Below, piece after piece: positions 7,833 to 16,670 of a stretch of DNA of 64,000 nucleotides. The DNA is taken from positions 1 to 64,000 of the forward strand of contig NZ_AUFV01000016.1 of assembly GCF_000426685.1 (NCBI RefSeq). Direction: 5' to 3'. Within the stretch, counting starts at the first letter, position 1, and every line of letters starts with the position of its first letter. The translations under genes were made by a program, and so were the position numbers. The notes below the pieces were generated by a model. That model had not been told where the DNA came from. It did not search any database and saw nothing but the letters and a program-made list of their open reading frames with translations. Source of the DNA: Solimonas flava DSM 18980 (GTDB lineage Bacteria > Pseudomonadota > Gammaproteobacteria > Nevskiales > Nevskiaceae).

Positions 7833-8741
7833 ATGTCGCGTTCCTGGTCACCGTCCGATATTCCGCCGCTCGCCGGCCGCACCGCCGTGGTCACCGGCGC
7901 CAATCGCGGCATCGGCCGCGAGCTCGCGACCGCGCTGGCGCGCGCCGGCGCGACGGTCGTCGCCGGCTGCCGCGATCCCGCGCGCATGGAGGCGACGATC
8001 GCCGCGATCCGCAGTGCCGCGCCGCAGGCGCGACTGCTGGCGCTGCCGCTCGATCTCGCCGACCTCGCCTCGGTGCGCGCGTTCGCCGCGCGCGTGCTCG
8101 CCGAGCACCCGCAGCTCGATCTGCTGTGCCACAACGCGGCGGCGATCATGGTGCCGCAGGGCCGCACGCACGACGGCTTCGAAACCCATCTCGGCACCAA
8201 TCAGCTCGCGCCGTTCGCGCTGACCGGCCTGCTGCTCGACGCACTCGGTCGTGCGCCGGCGGCGCGCGTCGTCGGCACCGGCAGTCTCGCGCACCGTCTG
8301 ACCCCGGGCCTCGATCTCGACGATCCGCATTTCGAGCGACGGCCGTACCGCGAGATGGACGCCTACGGCGCCAGCAAGCTCGCGGCGCTGGTCTACACGT
8401 TCGAACTCGACCGCCGCCTGCGCCGCGCCGGCTCGCCGATCGTCGCGCTCGCCGCACATCCGGGCTACACGGCGACCAATCCCGACTTCGGCTCGTTCTT
8501 CATGCGCCTGTCGACGCGTCTGTTCGCGCAGCCGCCGGCGGGCGGCGCGTTGCCGGCGCTGTACGCGGCAACCGCCGCCGACGTGCGCGGCGGTGACTAT
8601 TTCGGGCCGTCCGGCTTCAAGGAACTGCGCGGCGCGCCGCGCCGCGTCGAAGCGCGCGCCGAGGCGCACGACGCCGCGCTCGGCGCACGGCTCTGGCAGT
8701 GGTCCGAAGAGGCCACCGGCGTGCGCTATCTCGACGTCTGA
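7833..8741 (+). CDS. Short-chain dehydrogenase/reductase (retinol-dehydrogenase-like)
   Basis: 302 residues with a Rossmann fold: the cofactor motif TGANRGIG at 21-28, a CHNAA variant of the NNAG motif near residue 105, the catalytic serine in VGTGS, and Y178-x-x-x-K182 (YGASK). R25 in the glycine motif and R44 of GCRDPAR favour NADP. Length and C-terminus (YFGPSGFKELRG) resemble RDH/WWOX-type oxidoreductases of bacteria. Starts 87 bp after the cyclase gene. Substrate unknown. Confidence 0.87.
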   Translation: MSRSWSPSDIPPLAGRTAVVTGANRGIGRELATALARAGATVVAGCRDPARMEATIAAIRSAAPQARLLALPLDLADLASVRAFAARVLAEHPQLDLLCHNAAAIMVPQGRTHDGFETHLGTNQLAPFALTGLLLDALGRAPAARVVGTGSLAHRLTPGLDLDDPHFERRPYREMDAYGASKLAALVYTFELDRRLRRAGSPIVALAAHPGYTATNPDFGSFFMRLSTRLFAQPPAGGALPALYAATAADVRGGDYFGPSGFKELRGAPRRVEARAEAHDAALGARLWQWSEEATGVRYLDV

Positions 8742-8785
8742 GCCGCGCCTCGCGCCGGCCTTGCACAGACCCGCGGCGCGCACGC

Positions 8786-8791
8786 TATAGT
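8786..8791 (+). promoter_or_regulatory. Likely -10 element (TATAGT)
   Basis: TATAGT at 8786-8791 with a TTGCAC at 8761-8766 as a possible -35 (spacing 19, long). It stands 47 bp upstream of the DUF4440-type gene and is one of few AT-rich hexamers in this region. Confidence 0.4.
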
Positions 8792-8838
8792 GCCCGCCAC
8801 GGCGCCCTTCGGCGCCGTTGCCGTTTGGGAGGTCTGTC

Positions 8839-9294
8839 ATGCATCTGTCGCTCCGCGCCGGCCTCGCCGCCGCGCTCTGTGTGCTGTCCTGCGCCGCCGC
8901 GGCCGGCGAGACGCGCAGCCCGCGCGAGGACGTCGCCGACACCGAGCGCGCGTTCGCGCGCACGATGGCCGACCGCGATTTCGCCGCGTTCGGCAGCTTC
9001 GTCGCCGACGAAGCGATCTTCGTCGGCAGCGACTGCGAGCCGCTGCGCGGCAAGGCCGCGGTGCTCTCCGGCTGGAAGGCCTACTTTGCCGAAGCGGCGG
9101 CGCCGTTCTCGTGGCAGCCAACGCAGGTCGAGGTGCTCGCGTCCGGCACGCTCGCCATGAGCCGCGGACCCGTGCATGATCCCGACGGCAAGCGCATCGG
9201 CGGCTTCAGCTCGATCTGGCGCCGCGAAGCGCCCGGAGTCTGGAAGATCGTCTTCGACCAGAGCCTCGCGCTGGCGCATTGCACCACCCCCTGA
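8839..9294 (+). CDS. Secreted SnoaL-like/DUF4440 (NTF2-fold) protein
   Basis: 151 residues: a Sec signal (about 1-22), then an NTF2-like alpha+beta cone with the usual opening DTERAFARTMADRDFAAFGSFVADEAIFVG and the ending WRREAPGVWKIVFDQ. Proteins of this fold bind small molecules or act as isomerases and hydrolases; nothing here fixes an activity. A GGGAGG ribosome-binding site before the ATG favours this start over the in-frame codon seven residues earlier. Periplasmic location inferred. Confidence 0.75.
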   Translation: MHLSLRAGLAAALCVLSCAAAAGETRSPREDVADTERAFARTMADRDFAAFGSFVADEAIFVGSDCEPLRGKAAVLSGWKAYFAEAAAPFSWQPTQVEVLASGTLAMSRGPVHDPDGKRIGGFSSIWRREAPGVWKIVFDQSLALAHCTTP

Positions 9295-9312
9295 ACCGAT
9301 ACGGAGAACGCG

Positions 9313-9711
9313 ATGAACGATTCGAAGAGCCATAGCCTGCTGCTCGGCTACGTCCTGTGGATCTTCGGCTTCATGGGCGCGCACCGCTTCTACTACGGCC
9401 GCCAGATCAGCGGCACGATCTGGTTCTTCACGCTCGGCCTGTTCTTCGTCGGCTGGATCGTCGACCTGTTCCTGATTCCCGGCATGGATCGCGACGCCGA
9501 CATCCGCTACCGCAGCGGACCGAAGGACTACTCGGTCGCCTGGCTGCTGCTGACTTTCCTCGGTGTGTTCGGCATCCACCGCTTCTATCTCGGCAAATGG
9601 GTCACCGGTCTGATCTACCTGTGCACCGTCGGCCTGTTCGGCATCGGCATCCTCTACGACTACTGGACGCTCAACGGCCAGGTCGACGAGATCAACGCGC
9701 ACGGCGGCTGA
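9313..9711 (+). CDS. Tandem TM2-domain membrane protein
   Basis: 132 residues with two copies of the TM2 unit. Each copy consists of a helix ending in the GxHRFYxG motif (MGAHRFYYGR near 20, FGIHRFYLGK near 90) followed by a second helix with a D/Y-rich end (WIVDLFLIPGMD, ILYDYWTL). Four membrane helices are expected. A GGAGA site lies 5 bp upstream of the ATG. The role of bacterial TM2 proteins is not known. The gene starts 18 bp after the DUF4440-type gene, so the two are likely cotranscribed. Confidence 0.85.
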   Translation: MNDSKSHSLLLGYVLWIFGFMGAHRFYYGRQISGTIWFFTLGLFFVGWIVDLFLIPGMDRDADIRYRSGPKDYSVAWLLLTFLGVFGIHRFYLGKWVTGLIYLCTVGLFGIGILYDYWTLNGQVDEINAHGG

Positions 9712-9859
9712 GCGCGCGTCCGGTTCGCGCATTCGCGGCGGGAAAATCCCCCAGGCGCGCGCCGAAGGGCTCATCACCGCGGCGAGCCATGACACAATCG
9801 GCGCCATTGCAGCCGCCTGCCGGCCGCGTTCCGACTGCATCCGATTGGGAGTGAAAATA

Positions 9860-11794
9860 ATGAGCGCACCCGCGCCGGCCGTTCCGCAGCTGACGCTGCG
9901 CGCGGTCATCCTGTCCGTGATCCTGGCGATGATTCTCGCCGCCGCCAACGCCTATCTCGGCCTGTTCGCCGGCCTGACGATCGCGACGGCGATCCCGGCG
10001 GCGGTGGTGTCGATGGCGGTGCTGCGCGTGCTCGGCGGCGGGTCGATCCTCGAAAACAACATCGTGCAGACCGGCGCCTCGGCCGGCTCGTCGATCGCCG
10101 CCGGCGTGATCTTCACGATCCCGGCGCTGATCATTCTCGGCTACTGGCAGGACTTCAAATATTCGTGGGTGCTGGCGATCGCCGGCCTCGGCGGCCTGCT
10201 CGGCGTGCTGTTCTCGGTGCCGCTGCGCCGTTCGATGATCGTCGAGGAGCCGCTCGCCTTCCCCGAAGGCAAGGCCGCCGCCGAAGTGCTGAAGGCCGGC
10301 GAGAATCCGGGCCCGGGCATCCGGATCCTCGCGCTCGCCGGCGCGATCGGCGCGCTGGTCAAGCTCGCCGCCGCGTCCGGCCTGCGCGCGATCCCGGACG
10401 CCGCGATCGGCGCCACGTTCTTCGGCCGCTACTTCGCGTTCATGGGCACCAATCTGTCGCCGGCCCTGCTCGGCGTCGGCTACATCGTCGGCCTCAATGT
10501 CGGCATCGTCGTGGTGTCCGGCTCGATCCTGTCCTGGCAGTTCGCGATTCCGATCTACCACGCCTTCTTCCTCGGCAGCGATCCGGCGCTCGCCGAACGC
10601 ATCGCCGGCGCCGACGCGGAGACCGTCGGCTACGCGATCTGGTCGGCGAAGATCCGCTACCTCGGCGTCGGCACGATGCTGATCGGCGGCATCTGGACGC
10701 TGTTCTCGCTGCGCAAGTCGCTGGTCTCCGGCATCCGCTCCGGACTCGCCGCGGCGCGCAAGGGCAGCGGCGCCGTCATCGCCGAAACCGAGCGCGACCT
10801 GCCGATGAAATGGATGCTGGTCGCGCTGGTGCTGTTCGTGCTGCCGCTGGCCTTCCTCTACCAGAAGATCGTCGGCCAGTGGTCGGTCGCGATCCCGATG
10901 ACGATCATCATGATCGTCGCCGGCTTCCTGTTCGTGTCGGTGTCCGGCTACCTCGCCGGCCTCGTCGGCTCGTCGAACAATCCGGTCTCCGGCATCACCA
11001 TCGCCACCATCCTGTTCGCCTCGCTGGTCCTGCTGCTGCTGCTCGGCCGCGGCTCGCCGATCGGTGCCGTCGCCGCGATCATGATCGGCGCCGTGGTCTG
11101 CTGCGCGGCCGCGGTCGGCGGCGACAATCTGCAGGACCTCAAGGCCGGCTACATGGTCGGCGCCACGCCGTGGAAGCAGCAGCTGATGTTGGCGATCGGC
11201 GCGTTCTCGTGCGCGCTGGTGATGGCGCCGGTGCTGAACCTGCTCGCCGCCGCCTACGGCATCGGCGCGCCGACGCCGGAGCATCCGAATCCGCTCGCCG
11301 CGCCGCAGGCGACGCTGATGGCCTCGGTCGCCAAGGGTCTGTTCGGCGGCCAGCTGCCGTGGACGATGATCGCGATCGGCGCCGTGATCGGCGCGCTGGT
11401 CATCGCGCTCGACGAATTCCTCAAGGCGCGCGGCACGCACTTCCGCGTGCCGGTGCTCGGCGCGGCGATCGGCATCTACCTGCCGCTCGAACTGATGGTG
11501 CCGATCTTCCTCGGCGGCCTGCTCGCGCATCTGGTCGAGCGCAAGCACGGCGTGCGCATCGACGATCACGACGCCAGGGATCGCATCCACCGCCCGGGCA
11601 CGCTGTTCTCGGCGGGGCTGATCACCGGCGAGGCGCTGACCGGCATCCTGATCGCGATCCCGATCGTGGTCTCCGGCCGCGCCGACGTGCTGGCGCTGCC
11701 GGCCGGCCTGCAGTTCGGCCAGGCCGTCGGCCTCGTCGTGCTCGCCGCCGTCGCCTGGCTGCTGTACCGCACCGCCGCCAGGACCAAGCTCTGA
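9860..11794 (+). CDS. OPT-family oligopeptide transporter
   Basis: 644 residues, strongly hydrophobic, about 14-16 membrane helices. Family landmarks are the N-terminal LTLRAVILSVILAMILAAANAYLGL, GLTIATAIPAAVVSM, the ENNIVQT-x-ASAG segment and the mid-protein SSNNPVSG. OPT transporters import small peptides or metal-chelate compounds by proton symport across the inner membrane. Its neighbours give no substrate hint. The start follows a GGGAG site; a further ATG five codons upstream is less well placed. Confidence 0.92.
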   Translation: MSAPAPAVPQLTLRAVILSVILAMILAAANAYLGLFAGLTIATAIPAAVVSMAVLRVLGGGSILENNIVQTGASAGSSIAAGVIFTIPALIILGYWQDFKYSWVLAIAGLGGLLGVLFSVPLRRSMIVEEPLAFPEGKAAAEVLKAGENPGPGIRILALAGAIGALVKLAAASGLRAIPDAAIGATFFGRYFAFMGTNLSPALLGVGYIVGLNVGIVVVSGSILSWQFAIPIYHAFFLGSDPALAERIAGADAETVGYAIWSAKIRYLGVGTMLIGGIWTLFSLRKSLVSGIRSGLAAARKGSGAVIAETERDLPMKWMLVALVLFVLPLAFLYQKIVGQWSVAIPMTIIMIVAGFLFVSVSGYLAGLVGSSNNPVSGITIATILFASLVLLLLLGRGSPIGAVAAIMIGAVVCCAAAVGGDNLQDLKAGYMVGATPWKQQLMLAIGAFSCALVMAPVLNLLAAAYGIGAPTPEHPNPLAAPQATLMASVAKGLFGGQLPWTMIAIGAVIGALVIALDEFLKARGTHFRVPVLGAAIGIYLPLELMVPIFLGGLLAHLVERKHGVRIDDHDARDRIHRPGTLFSAGLITGEALTGILIAIPIVVSGRADVLALPAGLQFGQAVGLVVLAAVAWLLYRTAARTKL

Positions 11795-11855
11795 TGCCGC
11801 GCCCCGCGCCGCCGCGTTCAGCGGCGGTGCGGGCGCGCCCGGCACACTGCGCGCG

Positions 11856-12635
11856 ATGAACCTTCGCGCGCTCCTCGCCGCCGCCCTGCTCGGCGCCGCT
11901 CTCGCCCCGCCGGCCCGTGCCGACGCCACGCTCGACTACGTCGATGCCGGCAACGACGCGCCGCAGGGCCGCCTGTTCGTCGGCGGCGGCAAGCTGCGCA
12001 TCGACATCGCCTACGCGCCGGGCCATCACTACGTGGTCGTCGACCCGTCGGCGCGCACGCTGACCCAGATCAACCCGCAGGCGCGGGCGCTGGCGACGGC
12101 CACCGCCGAGCAGGCCCAACAGCTGATCGCCGGCCTCGACGGCGCCGCCGACCCGGCGGCGCAGCCGCTGCTGCAGCTGGCGCTCGGCGGTCTCGATGCC
12201 GAGCAGCGCGCGCAAGCCGAAGCGCTGCTGCGCCAGTCGCGGCGCGAGGCGGCGATCCCGTACGCGAAGACCGGCGCGCGCGAACGCGTCGCCGGCATTG
12301 CCTGCACCCTCTACACGCAAAAGCTCGACAGCGGCGAACAGCGCAGCCTGTGTCTGGCGGACTATCCGGACCTCGGCCTCGACGCCGCCGACGCGCGCAC
12401 GCTGCAGGCGGCGATGGCGCTGCTGCGCCAGACCGGCGGGCCGTGGCTGCCGCTGGCGCGACTGCCGGGCCTGCCGCTGCGCTACGCCGGCAGCTTCGGC
12501 GATCCCGCCTACGCCGGCGCCGGCCGTCTGCGCGCGATCTCGCGCCAGCCGCTGTCCGCCGCCGTGTTCGCCGATCCGCCCGCTTACCGCATCATTTCGC
12601 TGTTCGAGATGCTGGCGCTGCTCGGCGCGCCGTAG
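11856..12635 (+). CDS. Exported protein of unknown function (DUF4412-like)
   Basis: 259 residues with a Sec signal (1-22, ending PARA). The mature part opens with a strand-rich segment (ATLDYVDAG, LRIDIAYAPGHHYVVVDPSARTLTQI) reminiscent of LolA/DUF4412-type periplasmic proteins. A disulfide may link C143 of GIACTLY and C158 of SLCLADY. No catalytic motif is visible. It ends 6 bp from the convergent patatin gene. Confidence 0.6.
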   Translation: MNLRALLAAALLGAALAPPARADATLDYVDAGNDAPQGRLFVGGGKLRIDIAYAPGHHYVVVDPSARTLTQINPQARALATATAEQAQQLIAGLDGAADPAAQPLLQLALGGLDAEQRAQAEALLRQSRREAAIPYAKTGARERVAGIACTLYTQKLDSGEQRSLCLADYPDLGLDAADARTLQAAMALLRQTGGPWLPLARLPGLPLRYAGSFGDPAYAGAGRLRAISRQPLSAAVFADPPAYRIISLFEMLALLGAP

Positions 12636-12641
12636 GCGCGC

Positions 12642-13607
12642 TCAGGCCGGCGGCGCTGCGCCCACCGCCGGCGCCGCGGCCGCAGCGCCGCCCGGCGCAA
12701 CGCCGGTCCACGCGCGGATCTCGGCTTCGTGCAGACGCACGAGCCGCCGTCCCTCGTTGATCGCCTCGTCGGCGCGATGGAAGTCCATCAGCGCGAAGTC
12801 CTCGAGCCGCGGCTGCAGCGTCACCTCCGGCGGATCGCCGGCCATGCGCGAGCGCGTCAGGCGGTCCTGCATGATGTTGACGCTGGAGGCGACCGCGTCG
12901 AAGAAGCTCGGCGTATCGCCGCTGCTGCTCTGCAGATAGGTGACGACCTTGTGCCAGAAGCTGCGGTTCTTCTCGTCGCGCCGCTCTTCCTCGCCGGCTT
13001 CGCGCTGCGCCTCGAGCCGGCTCGCCATCGACATGTGGCTGCCGACCAGCTGCGTGTTGAGGTTGACGGCGATGACGACGTCGGCGCCGAGCGCACGGCA
13101 GGCCGAGACCGGCACCGGATTGACGAGGCCGCCGTCGAGCATCCAGCGCTCGTTGTGCTTGACCGGCGTGAACAGGCCGGGGATCGCGCAGGAGGCGCGC
13201 GCCGCCGCCCATACCGGGCCCTTGCTGATCCAGATTTCGCGGCCGCTCTTCATCTCGGTGGCGACCGACACGAAGCGCTGTTCGAGATCCTCGATGTTCG
13301 GATTGGCGTGCTGCTCGTTGAAGAAGCCGAACAGGCGCTCGCCCTTGACGAAGCCGCCGGAGAACGTGAAGTCCATCAGGCCGACGACGTCGCGCACCGT
13401 GAGCTTGCGCACCCAGTCGGCGAACTCGCGCAGCTGGCCGGCCACGTAGACACCGCCGACCAGCGCGCCGACCGAAGTGCCGGCAACGACCTGCGGGCGG
13501 ATGCCCATTTCCTCGAGTTCGAGAATGATGCCGATGTGCGACCAGCCGCGCGCCGAGCCGCTGCCGAGGGCCAGACCGACGACCGGGACCTGATGTTCGG
13601 ATTTCAT
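12642..13607 (-). CDS. Patatin-like phospholipase (RssA-type)
   Basis: 321 residues. Oxyanion glycine loop GSGSARGWSHIG (15-26), nucleophile in GTSVG (S45) and catalytic Asp in DGG (D158) form the complete Ser-Asp dyad of patatin-family lipid hydrolases. The N-terminal part matches the RssA/YchK group. Beyond residue 200 there is a longer charged tail than in E. coli RssA, ending in an alanine/proline-rich stretch. It probably deacylates phospholipids at the cytoplasmic face. It precedes nothing obviously related; dinB lies 49 bp upstream. Confidence 0.87.
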   Translation of the reverse strand: MKSEHQVPVVGLALGSGSARGWSHIGIILELEEMGIRPQVVAGTSVGALVGGVYVAGQLREFADWVRKLTVRDVVGLMDFTFSGGFVKGERLFGFFNEQHANPNIEDLEQRFVSVATEMKSGREIWISKGPVWAAARASCAIPGLFTPVKHNERWMLDGGLVNPVPVSACRALGADVVIAVNLNTQLVGSHMSMASRLEAQREAGEEERRDEKNRSFWHKVVTYLQSSSGDTPSFFDAVASSVNIMQDRLTRSRMAGDPPEVTLQPRLEDFALMDFHRADEAINEGRRLVRLHEAEIRAWTGVAPGGAAAAAPAVGAAPPA

Positions 13608-13656
13608 GCGCGGATACCGGCGAAGACGCTGGCGCTATTGAAGCAGAAAGCCGCGC

Positions 13657-14757
13657 TCACGAGGCTCGCGCGCCGAACAGGTCGGGCTGCAGCTTCGGAT
13701 CGTCGGCCTCGTGGAAATTGGCCAGGCCGACGCCGACCAGCCGGTACAGCGTGTCGGGCGCCACCGCCGGATCCTCGGCGATGCGCTCGCGCAGCAGCAG
13801 CGCACAGGCGAGCAGATCCTGCGCCGACGCCGGCGGCTGCGGCGGCGTCAGGCTGCGCGTGAGGATGCGGAACTCGCGCGTCTTCAGCTTCAGCACCACG
13901 GTGCGCGCGATGCGCTCGGTCTTGCGCGCCGCCGTCCAGGCCTTGTCGGCGAGTCGCGCAACGTGCGCGTCGAGCGCGGCCAGCGGCAGGTCTTCGGCGA
14001 AGGTGTCCTCGGCCGACACCGACTGCGTCGGCCGGTCCGGCTGCACCGGATGATCGTCGATGCCGCGCGCCAGCTCGGCGAGGCGACGGCCGTAGCGGCC
14101 GAAGCGCGCTTCGAGCTGCGCAGCCGGCAGCGCGCGCAGTTCGGCGACGCTGCGCACGCCGAGCGCGGCGAGGCGCTCGTCCATGACCTTGCCGACCCCG
14201 GGCAGGCGCGCGACCGGCAGCGGCGCGAGGAAATCGAGCACGTCCTTCGGACGGATCACGAACAGGCCGTCGGGCTTCTTCCAGTCCGAGGCGATCTTGG
14301 CGAGAAACTTGTTGGGCGCCACGCCGGCCGAGGCGGTGAGCTGCAGGCGCTCGCGGATCTCGGCGCGGATGCGCTGCGCGACTTCGGTCGCCGACGCCAG
14401 CTGCTGCTTGTTGTCGGTGACGTCGAGATAGGCCTCGTCGAGCGACAGCGGTTCGACCCGGTCGGTATGCGCCAGCATGATCTCGCGCACCTGTCGCGAG
14501 ACGTTGCGGTAGCGCGTGAAGTCGGGCGCCACGAACACCGCCTGCGGACACAGGCGTTCGGCGCGCACCGCCGGCATCGCCGAGCGCACGCCATAGGTAC
14601 GCGCTTCGTAGGAGGCGGCGCAGACCACCGAACGCGCGCCGCGCCAGGCGACGACGACCGGTCGCCCGCGCAGCGCCGGATCGTCGCGCTGCTCCACGGA
14701 CGCGTAGAAGGCGTCCATGTCGACGTGGATGATCTTGCGGACGCGGACCTCGGACAT
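13657..14757 (-). CDS. dinB: DNA polymerase IV (Y-family)
   Basis: 366 residues. Catalytic acidic residues are present (D13 in HVDMDAF; D107-E108 in SLDEAYLD), as are the Y-family fingerprint SAGVAPNKFLAKIASDWKKPDG and the helix-hairpin-helix LPGVGKVMDERL. A C-terminal QPDLF matches the sliding-clamp binding motif. It performs error-prone translesion synthesis. A perfect GCGGGC / GCCCGC hairpin abuts the start codon at 14758-14776. I looked for a LexA box and found none, so SOS control is not supported by the visible sequence. Confidence 0.95.
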   Translation of the reverse strand: MSEVRVRKIIHVDMDAFYASVEQRDDPALRGRPVVVAWRGARSVVCAASYEARTYGVRSAMPAVRAERLCPQAVFVAPDFTRYRNVSRQVREIMLAHTDRVEPLSLDEAYLDVTDNKQQLASATEVAQRIRAEIRERLQLTASAGVAPNKFLAKIASDWKKPDGLFVIRPKDVLDFLAPLPVARLPGVGKVMDERLAALGVRSVAELRALPAAQLEARFGRYGRRLAELARGIDDHPVQPDRPTQSVSAEDTFAEDLPLAALDAHVARLADKAWTAARKTERIARTVVLKLKTREFRILTRSLTPPQPPASAQDLLACALLLRERIAEDPAVAPDTLYRLVGVGLANFHEADDPKLQPDLFGARAS

Positions 14758-14776
14758 GCGGGCGTATGATGCCCGC
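14758..14776. repeat. Hairpin abutting the dinB start codon
   Basis: GCGGGC (14758-14763), 7-nt loop, GCCCGC (14771-14776), directly upstream of the dinB ATG and overlapping the region where its ribosome-binding site should be. Such a stem could limit dinB translation or serve as an operator in the divergent region. Confidence 0.35.
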
Positions 14777-14851
14777 ATGGCGACGATTCAGGAACGGTAC
14801 ATCGCGCCGACACCAGGGTATGGATCGCGCAGGCAGACAGGACTTCGACGA

Positions 14852-16099
14852 ATGTCGCGAAACCGGACCGGCGTGAAGGAAGGCGCGGCACTGCCGTGGC
14901 GCACCGCCATTCCCGTATTCATCGCCTGCAGCCTCGGCGCCTGCGCCGCGCATCGGCCGCCGCCGCAAACACGGCCGGCCCCTGCAGCGCCGGAGATCTC
15001 GCAGGTCCGTCCCGAGCCCGCGACGCCGCCGGCTGCCGACCCCGCGCTCGGCGGACGCGCCGGGCCGCCGCCGCAGTCGGCGCAACCGAAGGTCTACGAA
15101 GCCGACGCGCGCGGCGAGGTGCCGGCCAGCGGGGTCGTGCCGAAGGCGGCGGCGGAAGCGAATGACCCGTCCACGCTCGACCCGAGCCATTTGTGCGACC
15201 AGCGGCCGCCGCAGCTCGAGCAGGCGATCGACACGGCGCGGCGCCGCGTCGAGGAAATGGTCTGCAGCGCTTCGATGTGGTTCGACGGCCTGTTCGGCGA
15301 TCGCTACTACCTGCACGAGTCGCGCCGCGTCTACGGCAGCATCGAGCTGTCGGAGAACTACTCGCAGTTCTACGGCAACAAGGTGCGTCTGCGCTTCGAC
15401 GCGCGGGTCGACCTGCCGAACCTCGACAAGCGCCTGTCGGCCTTCATCGGCCGCGACGACGAGGACGACTTCATCAGCGACCGCTTCGACAACACGACAC
15501 TGCGCAACAATTTTCCGCAGGTGCGCGACCACGACCGCATCTTCGCCGGACTCGGCTACAGCCTGCCGAGCAACCGCCTGCTGCAGACCAGCTTCCGCGT
15601 CGGCGTGCGCGGGCTCGCCAGTCCGGAAGCCTTCGTGCAGGGTCGCCTGCGCTACCTGCCGTACGCCGACGACCGCAACCTGCTGCAGATGCGCGCGACG
15701 CCGTTCTGGACGACCAGCGATCATCTCGGCATCACGCTCGGCGTCGACTACAGCCGTGTGCTCGCCGAGAACTATCTGGCGCGCTGGAGCAACGTCGGCA
15801 CGTTCTCGCAGTCGATCCAGGGCTTCGGCTGGCGCTCGACCTGGACGCTGTATCAGGCGCTGCGCTCGATCAAGAGCGGTCTGGCCTACGAGCTGTTCGT
15901 GCGCGGCGAGACCGGCGACGACGTGCCGCTGCACGAATACGGCGTGCAGACGACGCTGCGCCATCCGCTGCTGAACCAGCGCCTTTACGTCGAATGGGTG
16001 CTCGGCTACAGCTTCCCGCGCGAGAACATCGACGACGACCGCCGCGGCTCGGTGCTGCTCGGCGCCGGCGTGCAGATGCCGTTCGGGCAGCGTCGCTAG
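14852..16099 (+). CDS. Putative outer-membrane lipoprotein with beta-barrel-like body
   Basis: 415 residues. After a short charged N-terminus a hydrophobic stretch ends in the lipobox SLGAC (C31), predicting a lipoprotein. A proline/alanine-rich linker (32-105) leads to a 300-residue part with regular amphipathic strands rich in aromatics (ENYSQFYGNKVRLRFDARVDL, LLQTSFRVGVRG, RLYVEWVLGYSFP). The last strand ends VQMPFGQRR. This looks like a surface barrel. I do not recognise the family. Two cysteines flank residue 110-145 (HLCDQRPP, EMVCSASMWFDGLFGDR). Divergent from dinB; start chosen at the ATG before the signal. Confidence 0.6.
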   Translation: MSRNRTGVKEGAALPWRTAIPVFIACSLGACAAHRPPPQTRPAPAAPEISQVRPEPATPPAADPALGGRAGPPPQSAQPKVYEADARGEVPASGVVPKAAAEANDPSTLDPSHLCDQRPPQLEQAIDTARRRVEEMVCSASMWFDGLFGDRYYLHESRRVYGSIELSENYSQFYGNKVRLRFDARVDLPNLDKRLSAFIGRDDEDDFISDRFDNTTLRNNFPQVRDHDRIFAGLGYSLPSNRLLQTSFRVGVRGLASPEAFVQGRLRYLPYADDRNLLQMRATPFWTTSDHLGITLGVDYSRVLAENYLARWSNVGTFSQSIQGFGWRSTWTLYQALRSIKSGLAYELFVRGETGDDVPLHEYGVQTTLRHPLLNQRLYVEWVLGYSFPRENIDDDRRGSVLLGAGVQMPFGQRR

Positions 16100-16187
16100 G
16101 GATCGTCGAGCGGCGGCACCCCGCGCGGACGCAGAGCGGCCGCGGGATGCTCGCGCACCCCGCGGCCATTCTGCGGTCAGGACATTT

Positions 16188-16352
16188 TCAGGAAGTACGG
16201 CGACGGCCGAAGATCAGCGAGCCGACGGCCAGTACCAGGAAGACGAGGAACAGGATCTTGCCGATCGACGCGGCGCCGGCGGCGATGCCGGAGAAGCCGA
16301 GGAACGCGGCGATCAGCGCGATCACGAAGAACACCAGGGCGTAATGCAACAT
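16188..16352 (-). CDS. DUF1328 (YtjA-type) small membrane protein
   Basis: 54 residues, two membrane helices joined by the [17 protein letters not shown] loop, ending in GRRRTS. This is the whole DUF1328/YtjA fold. These small inner-membrane proteins have no known activity and often sit beside CsbD-type stress genes, as here: csbD ends 17 bp upstream, so they form a small operon. The start is the ATG giving MLHYALVFF. Confidence 0.87.
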   Translation of the reverse strand: MLHYALVFFVIALIAAFLGFSGIAAGAASIGKILFLVFLVLAVGSLIFGRRRTS

Positions 16353-16369
16353 GGCGCTCGACCCTCCGT

Positions 16370-16588
16370 TCAATGACGGCGCGGCGGCTCGTCGGCCGCA
16401 TCGAGGAAGCGATCGATCTGGCGCTCCGCCTCGTCGCGGGTCAGGCCGTAGCGCTCCTGCACCAGCCCGGACAGCCGCTCGGCATTGCCTTCGATGCGCA
16501 TCAGTTCGTCGTCGGTGAGCTGGCCCCAGGTCTGCTTGGCGCGGCCCTTGAGCTGCTTCCACTGCCCCTTGAGCGTATCGCGGTTCAT
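16370..16588 (-). CDS. CsbD family stress protein
   Basis: 72 residues. The fingerprint [29 protein letters not shown] and a C-terminal [10 protein letters not shown] match the CsbD/YjbJ family: small, soluble, highly expressed under general or envelope stress. A strong AAAGGAGG lies upstream. Its promoter region carries the best copy of the direct-repeat motif (83-100 bp upstream) and an 11-bp tandem repeat. First gene of a two-gene unit with the DUF1328 gene. Confidence 0.9.
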   Translation of the reverse strand: MNRDTLKGQWKQLKGRAKQTWGQLTDDELMRIEGNAERLSGLVQERYGLTRDEAERQIDRFLDAADEPPRRH

Positions 16589-16605
16589 GCTGCCTCCTTT
16601 CGCCG

Positions 16606-16636
16606 GATGGCGATGTGATGGCGATGTGATGGCGTG
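16606..16636. repeat. 11-bp tandem repeat in the csbD leader
   Basis: The unit GATGGCGATGT occurs twice in full (16606-16616, 16617-16627) and a third time in part. It lies in the csbD 5' untranslated region, between the ribosome-binding site and the direct-repeat motif. Confidence 0.6.
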
Positions 16637-16670
16637 GATGTCCGCCGCGATCTACCTTCGGCGCACGGCA

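Noticed and set aside
9692-11929. A 745-codon open frame on the minus strand opposite the OPT transporter, and many similar long antisense frames
   Set aside because: Very high third-position GC removes stops from shadow frames. The translation is Arg/Gly/Asp-rich without signatures, while the plus-strand frame is a clear transporter.
14758-14860. LexA box for SOS control of dinB
   Set aside because: No CTGT-N8-ACAG match in the divergent region; only half-sites such as CTGTCTGC occur.
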